From Thiorhodovibrio frisius (GTDB lineage: Bacteria > Pseudomonadota > Gammaproteobacteria > Chromatiales > Chromatiaceae): a stretch of DNA of 64,000 bases. The notes beneath the pieces are model-generated. The model had not been told where the DNA came from and ran no database searches. It worked only from the letters and a program-made list of their open reading frames with translations. The position numbers and the translations under genes were made by a program. Shown piece after piece: positions 53,901-59,990 of this stretch. Location: assembly GCF_033954835.1 (NCBI RefSeq), contig NZ_CP121471.1:744001-808000 (forward strand). The letters are read 5' to 3'. How positions within the stretch are numbered: the first letter of the stretch is position 1; every line of letters begins with the position of its first letter.

Positions 53901-55233
53901 GGCAGTTAGCTTGAACAAGACCGGTGACGTGCGTGTGCTTCGCGGCGACACTCAGGGGGCCCTTGCCGCTTACCAGGAAGCGATGACCCTCGTCCAGGTT
54001 TTGGTCGCGAGCGATCCTGATAACACCAAATGGCAGCACGACCTCTCGGTCACTCAGGAGCGCATCGGCAATATCCAACTACAGCTCGGGCAGACGGATG
54101 CCGCACTGACCTCCTATGAGAATGTGCTGGGCATCCGCCGCGCGCTCAGCGAGAGCGATCCGGAAAACAGCGATTGGATTCGGGATACCCTGGTGGCCCT
54201 GACCAAAGTCGGTGATCTGCACCTGACCGTTGGAAAGTCCCGCGCCGCCCTGGCCGCCTTTAGCGAAGGATTGGAATTGTCTCGGGAACTGGCCGTGCGC
54301 GATCCGGACAATCTGGTCTGGCTTCGCGACCTGACCATTAGTCTTAACCGAATTGGTGACCTGCGTTTGCGCTCGGGCGAGGTCAATCAGGCTCTGGACT
54401 ATTACCAGGAAGCCCTGGACATCGCCCGTGACCTGACCGCCGAGGATCCGAATAACCGGGTGTGGGGTCGCGACCTTGCCATCAGTCTGAACAAGGTCGG
54501 AGACATCCTGGTGCAACAGGGCGATCCGCCTGCTGCCCTGGATTTGTACAGGGAATCCCTTGAGATCTGTCGTGGGCACGCCGAGCAAGATCCGAGCAAT
54601 ATCCAGGGGCAGCGAGACCTTTGGTACACTCTTCGCCGGATCGCCAATGTCCAAGTCACCACGGGTGACCGGGCTGCTGCTTTGAAGGCACATGAGGAGG
54701 CGCTGGCCATGCTCCGGCCTCTGGCCGAACGTCATCGCGAAAACAGCATCCTGCAATCCAATATTCTGCTCTCGCTACAGGACATTGGCGATCTCCACTT
54801 GCAGCAAGGCGATGTGGCCGCTGCCCTGGCTGCCTACCAGGAAGGTCTTCCCATCGCTAAGGCTCTAGCGGCAAGCGATACCGACAATGCCGACCATCAG
54901 CGCAATGTTGCCATCAGCTTCAACAAGATTGGCGATGCGCAATTGAAGAATGGAAATTCGGCTGCGGCTCGCATGGCGTTCGAGCATGCCTTGGACATCG
55001 TCGAGGAGCTGGTCGCGCGCGATCAGCACAACACCCTATGGCAGCGCGATCTGTTCATCTCGCACGCAATCACCGGCGGGTGGCACGCCGATCATGGCGA
55101 AGCCAGGGTGGCACGGATGCACTTTGAAAAGGCCCTCGCGCTCGGCGAGGAACTCGCCAAGACCGATGGCCTATTGCCGGCAGATGCCTTGGTGGTCGCG
55201 GAGCTGAAACGCCGTGACGCCGAGTTGCCTTGA
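50998..55233 (+). CDS. DUF4062-like / nSTAND1 NTPase / transmembrane / TPR protein, candidate conflict (defence) protein
   Basis: 1411 residues from the ATG at 50998, preceded by AGAGG; an ATG at 50980 adds six residues. Residues 5-110 resemble DUF4062, a TIR-like fold (TIFISSPGDVAAERRRC, SDIVVVILWSRMGVPLPE). A STAND NTPase follows: FRGLQTFDVEHAPIFFGR, Walker A LGASGSGKSSL (Lys270), Walker B LVLVIDQLEEMF (Asp382), LPLLEFTLDELYRRD and a VRLAHEALLRRW winged-helix-like ending. After a basic stretch, a membrane helix (about 715-738) and a coiled coil, 12 TPR units of 50 residues run to the end. STAND proteins are ligand-triggered switches, often antiphage or stress sensors; this role is inferred from architecture. 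The gene stands alone, with normal GC content. Confidence 0.85.
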   Translation: MPERTPVTIFISSPGDVAAERRRCVLVVNRLNQEFGRFLDIRPVLWETEPMLAGGHFQDIIEPQPGDSDIVVVILWSRMGVPLPERTEKREYRGLDGRVPVTGTEWEVEHALEAYAAKGRPDLLVYRNRSEALARGQDSRALRDAAAQLDALEAFWTRHFADTKTGGFKLGYNAYSSADQFEEKLEIHLRARLRRFLPAVSAAPGSDRAAVGLSWYQGSPFRGLQTFDVEHAPIFFGRWQARTQVLDRLSARAERGRAFVLVLGASGSGKSSLVRAGVLPLLERPGVTSGVSLWRRCILTPGAHGAAEADDVFDRLAGALQAAPALPEIAETGFDPARLAARLRDGSGSDILEIALRRVAERECLASGANDSPPVRLVLVIDQLEEMFTDHRSFSPQVAGRFAELLRSLADCGLVWVIATLRSDYFHRLAEVPALLELSAGEAQINLGSPSGAELDQIIRLPARAAGLEFEEHSETQVGLDISLREAASGQDALPLLEFTLDELYRRDVEQQGLSVLTFASYDALGGLEGAIASQAEAVCAALGAHRTAAVDGVLLALAGLEAGDGSEEADAARRLVGWDDLGRNPERAAVVEALVGARLLVSDAIPTSGENSEGTGARVRLAHEALLRRWPRYRALLERERDFLKARGRVSAALGVWLDQDKDNARLLPDGIALAEAEDLLARRREDLDALDIAYIDASSRAARAQRDRRLRRIRLVAAMMAVLAMLSGLGAWYGFTGQLEAERHAAEATRQRGIAEQRRVEAETALRAATESANTLVFDLAEKFKDSRVPSAIIRSILERARRLQDTLAESNPNDMVLQRSRSAALLALGDLYALQGSLEDALTAYKESLRIDRILAAADPDNAEAQRDLSVTLDRIGDIEKESGQAEAALTAYEETLAISRALAAGDATNARWQRDVSIAWEKVGDISLQQGDAAGALAAYEEVLATRRSLAKREPNSPTARRDLAVSLNKTGDVRVLRGDTQGALAAYQEAMTLVQVLVASDPDNTKWQHDLSVTQERIGNIQLQLGQTDAALTSYENVLGIRRALSESDPENSDWIRDTLVALTKVGDLHLTVGKSRAALAAFSEGLELSRELAVRDPDNLVWLRDLTISLNRIGDLRLRSGEVNQALDYYQEALDIARDLTAEDPNNRVWGRDLAISLNKVGDILVQQGDPPAALDLYRESLEICRGHAEQDPSNIQGQRDLWYTLRRIANVQVTTGDRAAALKAHEEALAMLRPLAERHRENSILQSNILLSLQDIGDLHLQQGDVAAALAAYQEGLPIAKALAASDTDNADHQRNVAISFNKIGDAQLKNGNSAAARMAFEHALDIVEELVARDQHNTLWQRDLFISHAITGGWHADHGEARVARMHFEKALALGEELAKTDGLLPADALVVAELKRRDAELP
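53461..55200 (+). repeat. Twelve 150-bp (50-residue) TPR-coding repeats
   Basis: Units share the pattern W-Q-R-D-L-x-x-S-L-N-K-I-G-D, then Q-G-D-x-x-A-A-L-A-A-Y-E-E, then a D-P-x-N turn, every 50 residues. Each is a TPR plus a third helix. Copies are diverged at DNA level, so the array is old or under selection, not a fresh expansion. Confidence 0.8.
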
Positions 55234-55253
55234 TCGAATCTGTGGCGGTCCGC

Positions 55254-55877
55254 TCATGCCTGCTTGGTTTCAGCGAGCAGTCCGGTGTCGAGATAGATCT
55301 CGGCCAGGGGGAGCCTGATGTCCAGGTCAGGCAAGTTGATTGCATCACTGGCCTGCTCGAGCAATCGCGGTGTCCACACCGAGTCTTCCTTGCGCCCGCC
55401 TTCCTTACGAAAATGCAGGACGGCGACCTCGCTTGAGTCGACCAGCAGATAGTCGGTGAGTGACGCAATGGTCTGGTACTGCATGAACTTGGTGCCGCGA
55501 TCATTCTGCGCGGTGGTCGTTGACAGCACCTCGACGATCAGAATCGGGTTCAGCAGCGTACCTAGACCATTGATGGTGGTGAACTCGGGATGGCAGGCAA
55601 CCGAGACATCCGGATACAGGTAGGGGCTCCCGGCATGGACCTTCACGCGCTGATCGCTTGGGAAGGTGCGGCACGCGGAGCCGCGCAGTCGCGCGCGCAG
55701 TTCGGCGCCCACATTGATGCAAATCACATTGATGCAAATCACATTGTGCTCCGGCTGGGCGCCACTCCTGCAATAGACATCGCCATTGCGCCATTCCCAG
55801 CGTTCGGGCGCGGTCTCTGAGTCCAGGGTGAAATAGTCCTCGATACTGACGAAGCATTCTTTTAGGGCGCTGGCCAT
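55254..55877 (-). CDS. Uma2 family (DUF820) endonuclease-like protein
   Basis: 207 residues from the ATG at 55877, with GGAGGG 7 bp upstream. The Uma2 fold (PD-(D/E)XK-like) shows ISIEDYF-type N-terminus (FVSIEDYFTLD), YLYPDVSVACHP, LIVEVLSTTTAQNDRGTKFMQYQ and DYLLVDSSEVAVLHFRKEG, matching the catalytic Asp-Glu-x-Lys-like arrangement. These proteins are common in cyanobacteria and often sit near mobile or conflict genes; function is little known. A 15-bp tandem duplication encodes VICIN twice and may disturb a core strand, so activity is uncertain. It converges on the STAND gene, 20 bp apart. Confidence 0.88.
   Translation of the reverse strand: MASALKECFVSIEDYFTLDSETAPERWEWRNGDVYCRSGAQPEHNVICINVICINVGAELRARLRGSACRTFPSDQRVKVHAGSPYLYPDVSVACHPEFTTINGLGTLLNPILIVEVLSTTTAQNDRGTKFMQYQTIASLTDYLLVDSSEVAVLHFRKEGGRKEDSVWTPRLLEQASDAINLPDLDIRLPLAEIYLDTGLLAETKQA
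55711..55746 (-). repeat. 15-bp tandem duplication inside the Uma2 gene
   Basis: ACATTGATGCAAATC occurs exactly twice (55711-55725 and 55726-55740) with a partial third copy. It encodes VICINVICIN on the minus strand, keeping the frame. Perfect identity points to recent slippage. Confidence 0.92.
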
Positions 55878-55974
55878 GGGCAACCCTCCATGCCGTTTCC
55901 TTGGTTTTGATTATAACCACGAGACCGACTGAGGGCTTGACGAACGAGGCTTGGCGTTGATCTGGATTGGATGC

Positions 55975-56019
55975 GCGCGCGCCCAGGATGCGTCCGCTGG
56001 CGTCGAGTCCCAGCATGAG
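55975..56019 (-). pseudogene. Fragment resembling rnfG (FMN-binding protein remnant)
   Basis: Translated on the minus strand this reads [13 protein letters not shown], identical to residues 111-123 of the RnfG encoded at 59331-59990. At DNA level about 35 of 44 positions match 59618-59661 in the same orientation. The flanking translation does not continue as RnfG and has no FMN-attachment motif, so it is a remnant rather than a gene. A chance match is unlikely at 13 of 13 residues. It marks the left side of the toxin/glycosyltransferase segment, which ends next to rnf. Confidence 0.5.
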
Positions 56020-56107
56020 CGGGTTCGCGCCCGGCTGGACGTTGATGGCCAGCCGCTGGCGGGCTGTACTCGCAAACACAATCACCCTAAAGAGGCGAGA
56101 GGCGATC

Positions 56108-56440
56108 ATGAAGCCAGCTCCTGTTTCAGAAACCACCCTGTCCTTGGCTGACTTCCAGCATCAGGCGTCGGCGTTGCTCAATGGTATCGCGAGTTCAAAG
56201 GAACCTGTCGTTATCACACAGGATGGGTGTGCGGTCGCCGTGCTTGTCTCGCCAAGCGACTATGCGGATCTTCGTGAACAGCTGCGCTTTGTTCAAGCCG
56301 TGAAAGATGGCCTTAACGACGTGGAACATGGTCGATTGCTGAGCGAAGAAGCGCTTGAGCAGGCGCTTAATGGAGCTAAAATGGACTGTCACTGCTGCTC
56401 GGGATCTTGTTGCCATTCGAGACTACATTGCCGCAGATAA
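56108..56440 (+). CDS. Phd/YefM family antitoxin with an abnormal C-terminus
   Basis: 110 residues from the ATG at 56108, preceded by GAGAGG; the upstream open frame (from 55967) is not typical. The Phd/YefM core is clear: TLSLADFQHQASALLNGI, PVVITQDGCAVAVLVSPSDYADL. Such antitoxins bind their own promoter and neutralise a RelE/ParE toxin. Usual members are about 80-90 residues; here the final stretch is a cysteine-rich tail (CHCCSGSCCHSRLHC) that runs 71 bp into the toxin gene. This suggests a lost stop codon or frameshift near the end, so repressor function is likely kept but tail-dependent toxin binding may be changed. Confidence 0.8.
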   Translation: MKPAPVSETTLSLADFQHQASALLNGIASSKEPVVITQDGCAVAVLVSPSDYADLREQLRFVQAVKDGLNDVEHGRLLSEEALEQALNGAKMDCHCCSGSCCHSRLHCRR

Positions 56441-56657
56441 CCCCAGGGCCGCGCAAAACTGGATAGGCCGTTTGCGCGCGCGAGGCGCGAAGATCGTGAA
56501 TGCGCCTTTTGCTGGCCGCAAAGTACCTGAGCTTTCGCGTGATGATATACGGGAAGTGATCGAAGGCAATTATCGAATCGTCTACCAAGTGTACGGCAAT
56601 CAGGTTAGTTTGAATTTTACATGGTTTTCACTACCTGGGATGACCTCTTTCGCTTGA
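56370..56657 (+). CDS. RelE/ParE family toxin (type II toxin-antitoxin), possibly damaged C-terminus
   Basis: 95 residues from the ATG at 56370 (MELKWTVTAARDLVAIRDYI); the start lies inside the antitoxin gene. RelE/ParE features are ARDLVAIRDYIAADNPRAAQNWIGRL and VPELSRDDIREVIEGNYRIVYQV. The last strand usually holds a V-x-V-H-G/A-R pattern; here it is QVSLNFTWFSLPGMTSFA, while the +2 frame gives ILHGFHYLG then stop, closer to a normal toxin end. A frameshift near the end is therefore possible, and the toxin may be inactive. ParE-type toxins target gyrase and RelE types cut mRNA; which applies is unclear. Confidence 0.75.
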   Translation: MELKWTVTAARDLVAIRDYIAADNPRAAQNWIGRLRARGAKIVNAPFAGRKVPELSRDDIREVIEGNYRIVYQVYGNQVSLNFTWFSLPGMTSFA

Positions 56658-58250
56658 TGCGTTGGAAAAAGCCCAGCCCCCACCCAGGAAGCGCTCCCGG
56701 CGGTAACCAGGGCAAATTTGAAATTTCAGGAAAACAGCGAGCTAGCTGACAGTCATAATAAAGTGTGCGACCATGTGGCTGGAATCCGTCGCAAGCATGG
56801 CATTCGCCGATGGCCGGTACGAGGTTTGTTTGAAACTCACTTCGCGTGATCTCCAGCGACTTGATGAAATGCACCTTATCAAGATTATAACTACACAAGG
56901 TAAAGTGAATGAGAATAGTGTTTGCGACAGAAAGTTATTATCCTAACATCGACGGTGGGGCTGTGGCGGAGCACAATCTAGCCATAGAACTAGCCAAGAA
57001 TGGCCACGACGTTTCGATTCTGGCGCCGGCAGCGAATTTCTCCAGCTATACCGAGAAGGACAAGAACACGACCATCTACCGGCGCCATGCATACACTTGG
57101 CCATTTTACAAGGATTACAAAGTCTCTCCTTTTCCCGCCATCGGAATTGGGCGAATAATCAAGGAGTTCAAGCCAGATGTGGTGCATCTACACAATCCTT
57201 GGGCAATTGGAACCACGGCGCTTTTATATGCCAAATATAAAGGAATACCAATCGTTGGTAGCAACCATTTGCAGCCAGAAAATCTGGTGATGCATATTGC
57301 GAAAACACGGTTTTTATTTCGTGTTCTAGAACGTGGAGGATGGAGGTTTTTGGTTGGTTTTTATAATTTGTGCGACCACGTTGTTTCTCCGACGCAAACT
57401 GCGGTGAATATGCTTCTGGATAATGGACTTAACGTTTCCGCGACTCCGATTTCAAACGGAATAGATTTCGAGATATTCAATCCAAAAAATGACCCGGGAA
57501 AGCTCCAAAAAAGATATCAACTGCCAGCAAAGCCGAAAGTCCTTTATACAGGAAGGATTAGTGGCGAGAAAAGATTGGATGTTTGGGTTAAAGCGGCAAA
57601 AAAAGTTCTGGAAGAGATCGAATGTCATTTTATCATTTGTGGCGGCGGAAGAGAAAAGGAAAGTCTATGCAACATGGTGAAGGAACTCGGAATTTCCGAT
57701 AATGTCACGCTGACGGGATTTATTCCAGAAGAAGATTTTCCTGGAATTTATGCGCTAGCGGATCTGTTTGCAATTTCCTCGGAGGCGGAATTACAAAGCA
57801 TCGTCACAATGGAAGCTCTTGCAACCGGTCTTCCCGTGGTCGCGACAAATAAGGATGCCCTTCCGGAGTTGGTGCATGATGGAAAAAATGGTTTTTTGTT
57901 CACCCCTGGCGACGCAGATGACATGGCCAGGAAAATTATTAAAATATTGGCCAGCAAGGAGTTAAGAAAAACAATGGGAAAGGAAAGTTTGAAAATAATA
58001 CAAAAACATTCGCTTAGTAGTGTTGTTTGTCAATTCGAGGATGTTTATAAGAAAGCGATAAAAAGCTGAAAAGCATTGGGTTTTGGTGTCCTTGGTGTTA
58101 AATTCGTTTGCTGTAAATATTTAAATAAAGACGCTTTGTGAGTATATAATAATACCCTTGACGTAGCCCTCTTCTTTCGTTCTTTTGGGATTGATCTTTC
58201 AATGAATATGTTTTTCTATTTCGCTGGCCGGGTCGCTGGCATACTGCGTT
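56658..58250. other. AT-rich segment of probable foreign origin
   Basis: Visual base content falls from the 60s percent elsewhere to roughly 40-45 percent across the glycosyltransferase gene and its flanks, with many AAA, GGA and ATA codons rare in neighbours. GC-rich sequence resumes before rnfH. No transposase, integrase or terminal repeat was seen. The 251 bp before the glycosyltransferase hold no gene I can support. Confidence 0.7.
56909..58069 (+). CDS. Glycosyltransferase family 4 protein, probably horizontally acquired
   Basis: 386 residues with GT-B fold features. The N-terminus MRIVFATESYYPNIDGGAVA with HNLAIELAKNGHDVSILAP is the standard acceptor-binding domain. The donor domain has VLYTGRISGEKRLDVWVKAAKKV, NVTLTGFIPEEDFPGIYALAD, the EX7E-like EAELQSIVTMEAL and GLPVVATNKDALPELVHDG. 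Closest types are sugar-nucleotide-dependent lipid or glycan glycosyltransferases (PimB, diacylglycerol glucosyltransferase); donor and acceptor are unknown. The gene is clearly AT-richer than its surroundings, so recent transfer from a low-GC donor is likely. It stands alone, without a polysaccharide cluster. Confidence 0.92.
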   Translation: MRIVFATESYYPNIDGGAVAEHNLAIELAKNGHDVSILAPAANFSSYTEKDKNTTIYRRHAYTWPFYKDYKVSPFPAIGIGRIIKEFKPDVVHLHNPWAIGTTALLYAKYKGIPIVGSNHLQPENLVMHIAKTRFLFRVLERGGWRFLVGFYNLCDHVVSPTQTAVNMLLDNGLNVSATPISNGIDFEIFNPKNDPGKLQKRYQLPAKPKVLYTGRISGEKRLDVWVKAAKKVLEEIECHFIICGGGREKESLCNMVKELGISDNVTLTGFIPEEDFPGIYALADLFAISSEAELQSIVTMEALATGLPVVATNKDALPELVHDGKNGFLFTPGDADDMARKIIKILASKELRKTMGKESLKIIQKHSLSSVVCQFEDVYKKAIKS

Positions 58251-58369
58251 TTTCAGCGCGCTGATCATTGGGAGTCCTCAATGTCGTCTCTGCGGCTGAA
58301 ATTATAGCCGCGAGATCGGCTGGGGACTGGCGGGAGAGTCTTGTCTTTGACCCTTGTTCGGCCCGCGTT
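58070..58369. other. 300-bp intergenic region between the glycosyltransferase gene and rnfH
   Basis: AT-rich up to about 58210, then GC-rich. I see no gene, terminator or repeat in it. Both flanking genes end here (convergent), so it is a spacer that contains the boundary of the foreign-looking DNA. Confidence 0.5.
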
Positions 58370-58630
58370 CTATTGATCGCGCCGGGGAATGGTCTCGGGA
58401 TCGGCGGTGATGGGGCGGTAGATCTCGACCCGGTCGCCGGGCTTGAGCTTGGCCTCGAGCTTGCTGAGGCGCCCGAAAATGCCGACTCTCTGGGTGTCGA
58501 GGTCAATGTCCGGGTATTGGCGCAGGATGCCGGAGTGCTCGATGGCTTCCTGGATGCTGCTGCCATCGGGCACATCCAGGGTGAGCCAGGTTTGTTTGAA
58601 TTTGTCCGCGTAGGCGACGCTGACTTGCAT
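58370..58630 (-). CDS. rnfH: RnfH family (RatB-like) protein
   Basis: 86 residues of the ubiquitin-like RnfH family: MQVSVAYADKFKQTWLTLDVPDG, then SIQEAIEHSGIL, QRVGIFGRLSKLEAKLKPGDRVEIYRPITADP. Members occur at the end of rnf operons or with ratA and smpB; the role is unknown. Here it is the last gene of the operon, 21 bp after rnfE, so an Rnf-related job is more likely than the RatA-type context. Confidence 0.93.
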   Translation of the reverse strand: MQVSVAYADKFKQTWLTLDVPDGSSIQEAIEHSGILRQYPDIDLDTQRVGIFGRLSKLEAKLKPGDRVEIYRPITADPETIPRRDQ

Positions 58631-58651
58631 GGGTTCTCCCTCCCTTAATCG

Positions 58652-59347
58652 TCAGCCTGCGCGCGCGGCGCGGCGGTCGATCAGCCGCTTGCCGGCGAGC
58701 AGAAAGCCGAGTGCCAGAAAACCGCCTGGCGGCAGGATTAGCAGCAGAAAGCCGCGATAGTCGGGGATGATGGTCAGTTCCAGAAATCGCAGGCCCTCGC
58801 CAAGCAGCAGAGATGCGTTGGCAAAGAGGGTGCCGAAGCCGAGGATCTCGCGCACCGCACCGAGCACAACCAGCACCAGTGTAAAGCCCAGACCCATCAT
58901 CAGCCCGTCAAAGGCTGCCGGCAGCACCGGGTTGCGCGAGGCAAAAGACTCCGCGCGACCGAGAATGGCGCAGTTGGTGACAATTAGCGGGATGAACAGC
59001 CCCAGCACCTTGTGCAGATCGTGCATCCAGGCGTTCATGCCCAGATCAACCAGGGTGACCAGGGTGGCGATCACCAGCACGAACACCGGAATGCGCACCT
59101 GTGGGGTGATGAGGCCGCGTAGCAGGGCGATGGTGAAGCCGGACATTACCAGCACAAAGGTTGAGGCCAGACCAAGCCCAAGGCCGTTGGTTGCGGTGCC
59201 GGTTACCGCCAGCAGCGGGCAGAGCGCCAGCGCCTGGGCGAAGACCACATTGTTGTCCCACAGCCCATCGCGCGCCAGGCGCGCCCAGTCGGTGGCGGGG
59301 GCCTTAGGTCTCGATTCCACAGTGGCCGTGTCAGTTGCTGTTGCCAT
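58652..59347 (-). CDS. rnfE: Rnf electron-transport complex subunit RnfE
   Basis: 231 residues with six membrane segments, homologous to RnfA and NqrD. Motifs include [26 protein letters not shown] and [20 protein letters not shown], where conserved cysteines (ALCPLL, TNCAI) bind a shared iron-sulfur centre with RnfA in the membrane. It helps couple ferredoxin oxidation to ion pumping. The start overlaps the end of rnfG by 17 bp. The N-terminus is longer than usual by about 20 residues ([19 protein letters not shown]). Confidence 0.96.
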   Translation of the reverse strand: MATATDTATVESRPKAPATDWARLARDGLWDNNVVFAQALALCPLLAVTGTATNGLGLGLASTFVLVMSGFTIALLRGLITPQVRIPVFVLVIATLVTLVDLGMNAWMHDLHKVLGLFIPLIVTNCAILGRAESFASRNPVLPAAFDGLMMGLGFTLVLVVLGAVREILGFGTLFANASLLLGEGLRFLELTIIPDYRGFLLLILPPGGFLALGFLLAGKRLIDRRAARAG

Positions 59348-59990
59348 GGGGTTGCTCCTGCTGAATCACGGCCGAGGTGGTCAGGGCTGCGCGCTGGTCG
59401 GCGAACCATTGAAGCCCGCCGCTAATGGCCTTGACCACGGCCCTGGGGGTAATGGTGGCGCCGCTGAACTGATCAAAATCGCCGCCGTCTTTTTTTACCG
59501 CCCAGCGCTCAGGCGGCGGATCACCCAGCGTCAGACCATTGAAGGCCAGAATCCAGTCATCGCGCGCCACTTCGATTTTGTCGCCCAGCCCGGGGGTTTC
59601 GGTATGAGACAGCACCCGCACACCCAAGATGCGCCCGCTCGCATCCAGCCCCAGCATCAGCTCAATCGGCCCGGAATAGCCCGGCTCGGAAACGCGAAAG
59701 GCGACGGCCTGGACTTCAAGCCCTTGCAGGGCGCGATAGACAGTCCGGGGCGTGCCATCCGGGCCGGTCAGCTCCAGGGTGGCGGCGAGCAGGTCGTTGT
59801 TGTGCAGGTCCGCCGGGATCACTTGGGTCAGGGAGGCACGCAGATCCTCGGCGTGACGTTCAGCGATGGCCTCGTGGGTGGCGATGTTGCCCATGGTCAG
59901 CAGCGCGGCCGCGACCATGGCAAACCCGCCGAGCAGCCCGGCCTGATAGCCGATGCGCTGGCGATAGCTGGGGTTGAGAACGGCGGTCAT
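59331..59990 (-). CDS. rnfG: Rnf electron-transport complex subunit RnfG (flavoprotein)
   Basis: 219 residues. A single N-terminal membrane helix (about 13-33) precedes a periplasmic FMN-binding domain with [27 protein letters not shown] and the flavinylation motif [11 protein letters not shown], in which Thr179 is the expected FMN attachment site made by ApbE. It carries electrons between RnfD and the rest of the complex on the outer face. The start overlaps rnfD by 4 bp. A 45-bp piece of similar sequence recurs at 55975-56019. Confidence 0.96.
   Translation of the reverse strand: MTAVLNPSYRQRIGYQAGLLGGFAMVAAALLTMGNIATHEAIAERHAEDLRASLTQVIPADLHNNDLLAATLELTGPDGTPRTVYRALQGLEVQAVAFRVSEPGYSGPIELMLGLDASGRILGVRVLSHTETPGLGDKIEVARDDWILAFNGLTLGDPPPERWAVKKDGGDFDQFSGATITPRAVVKAISGGLQWFADQRAALTTSAVIQQEQPHGNSN

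Noticed and set aside
56617-56898. 93-codon minus-strand open frame upstream of the glycosyltransferase gene
   Set aside because: No family features and no convincing start signal; it spans the boundary of AT-rich DNA, where open frames arise easily.
50784-58369. Prophage or insertion sequence
   Set aside because: No integrase, transposase, phage structural gene, terminal inverted repeat or tRNA attachment site could be seen.
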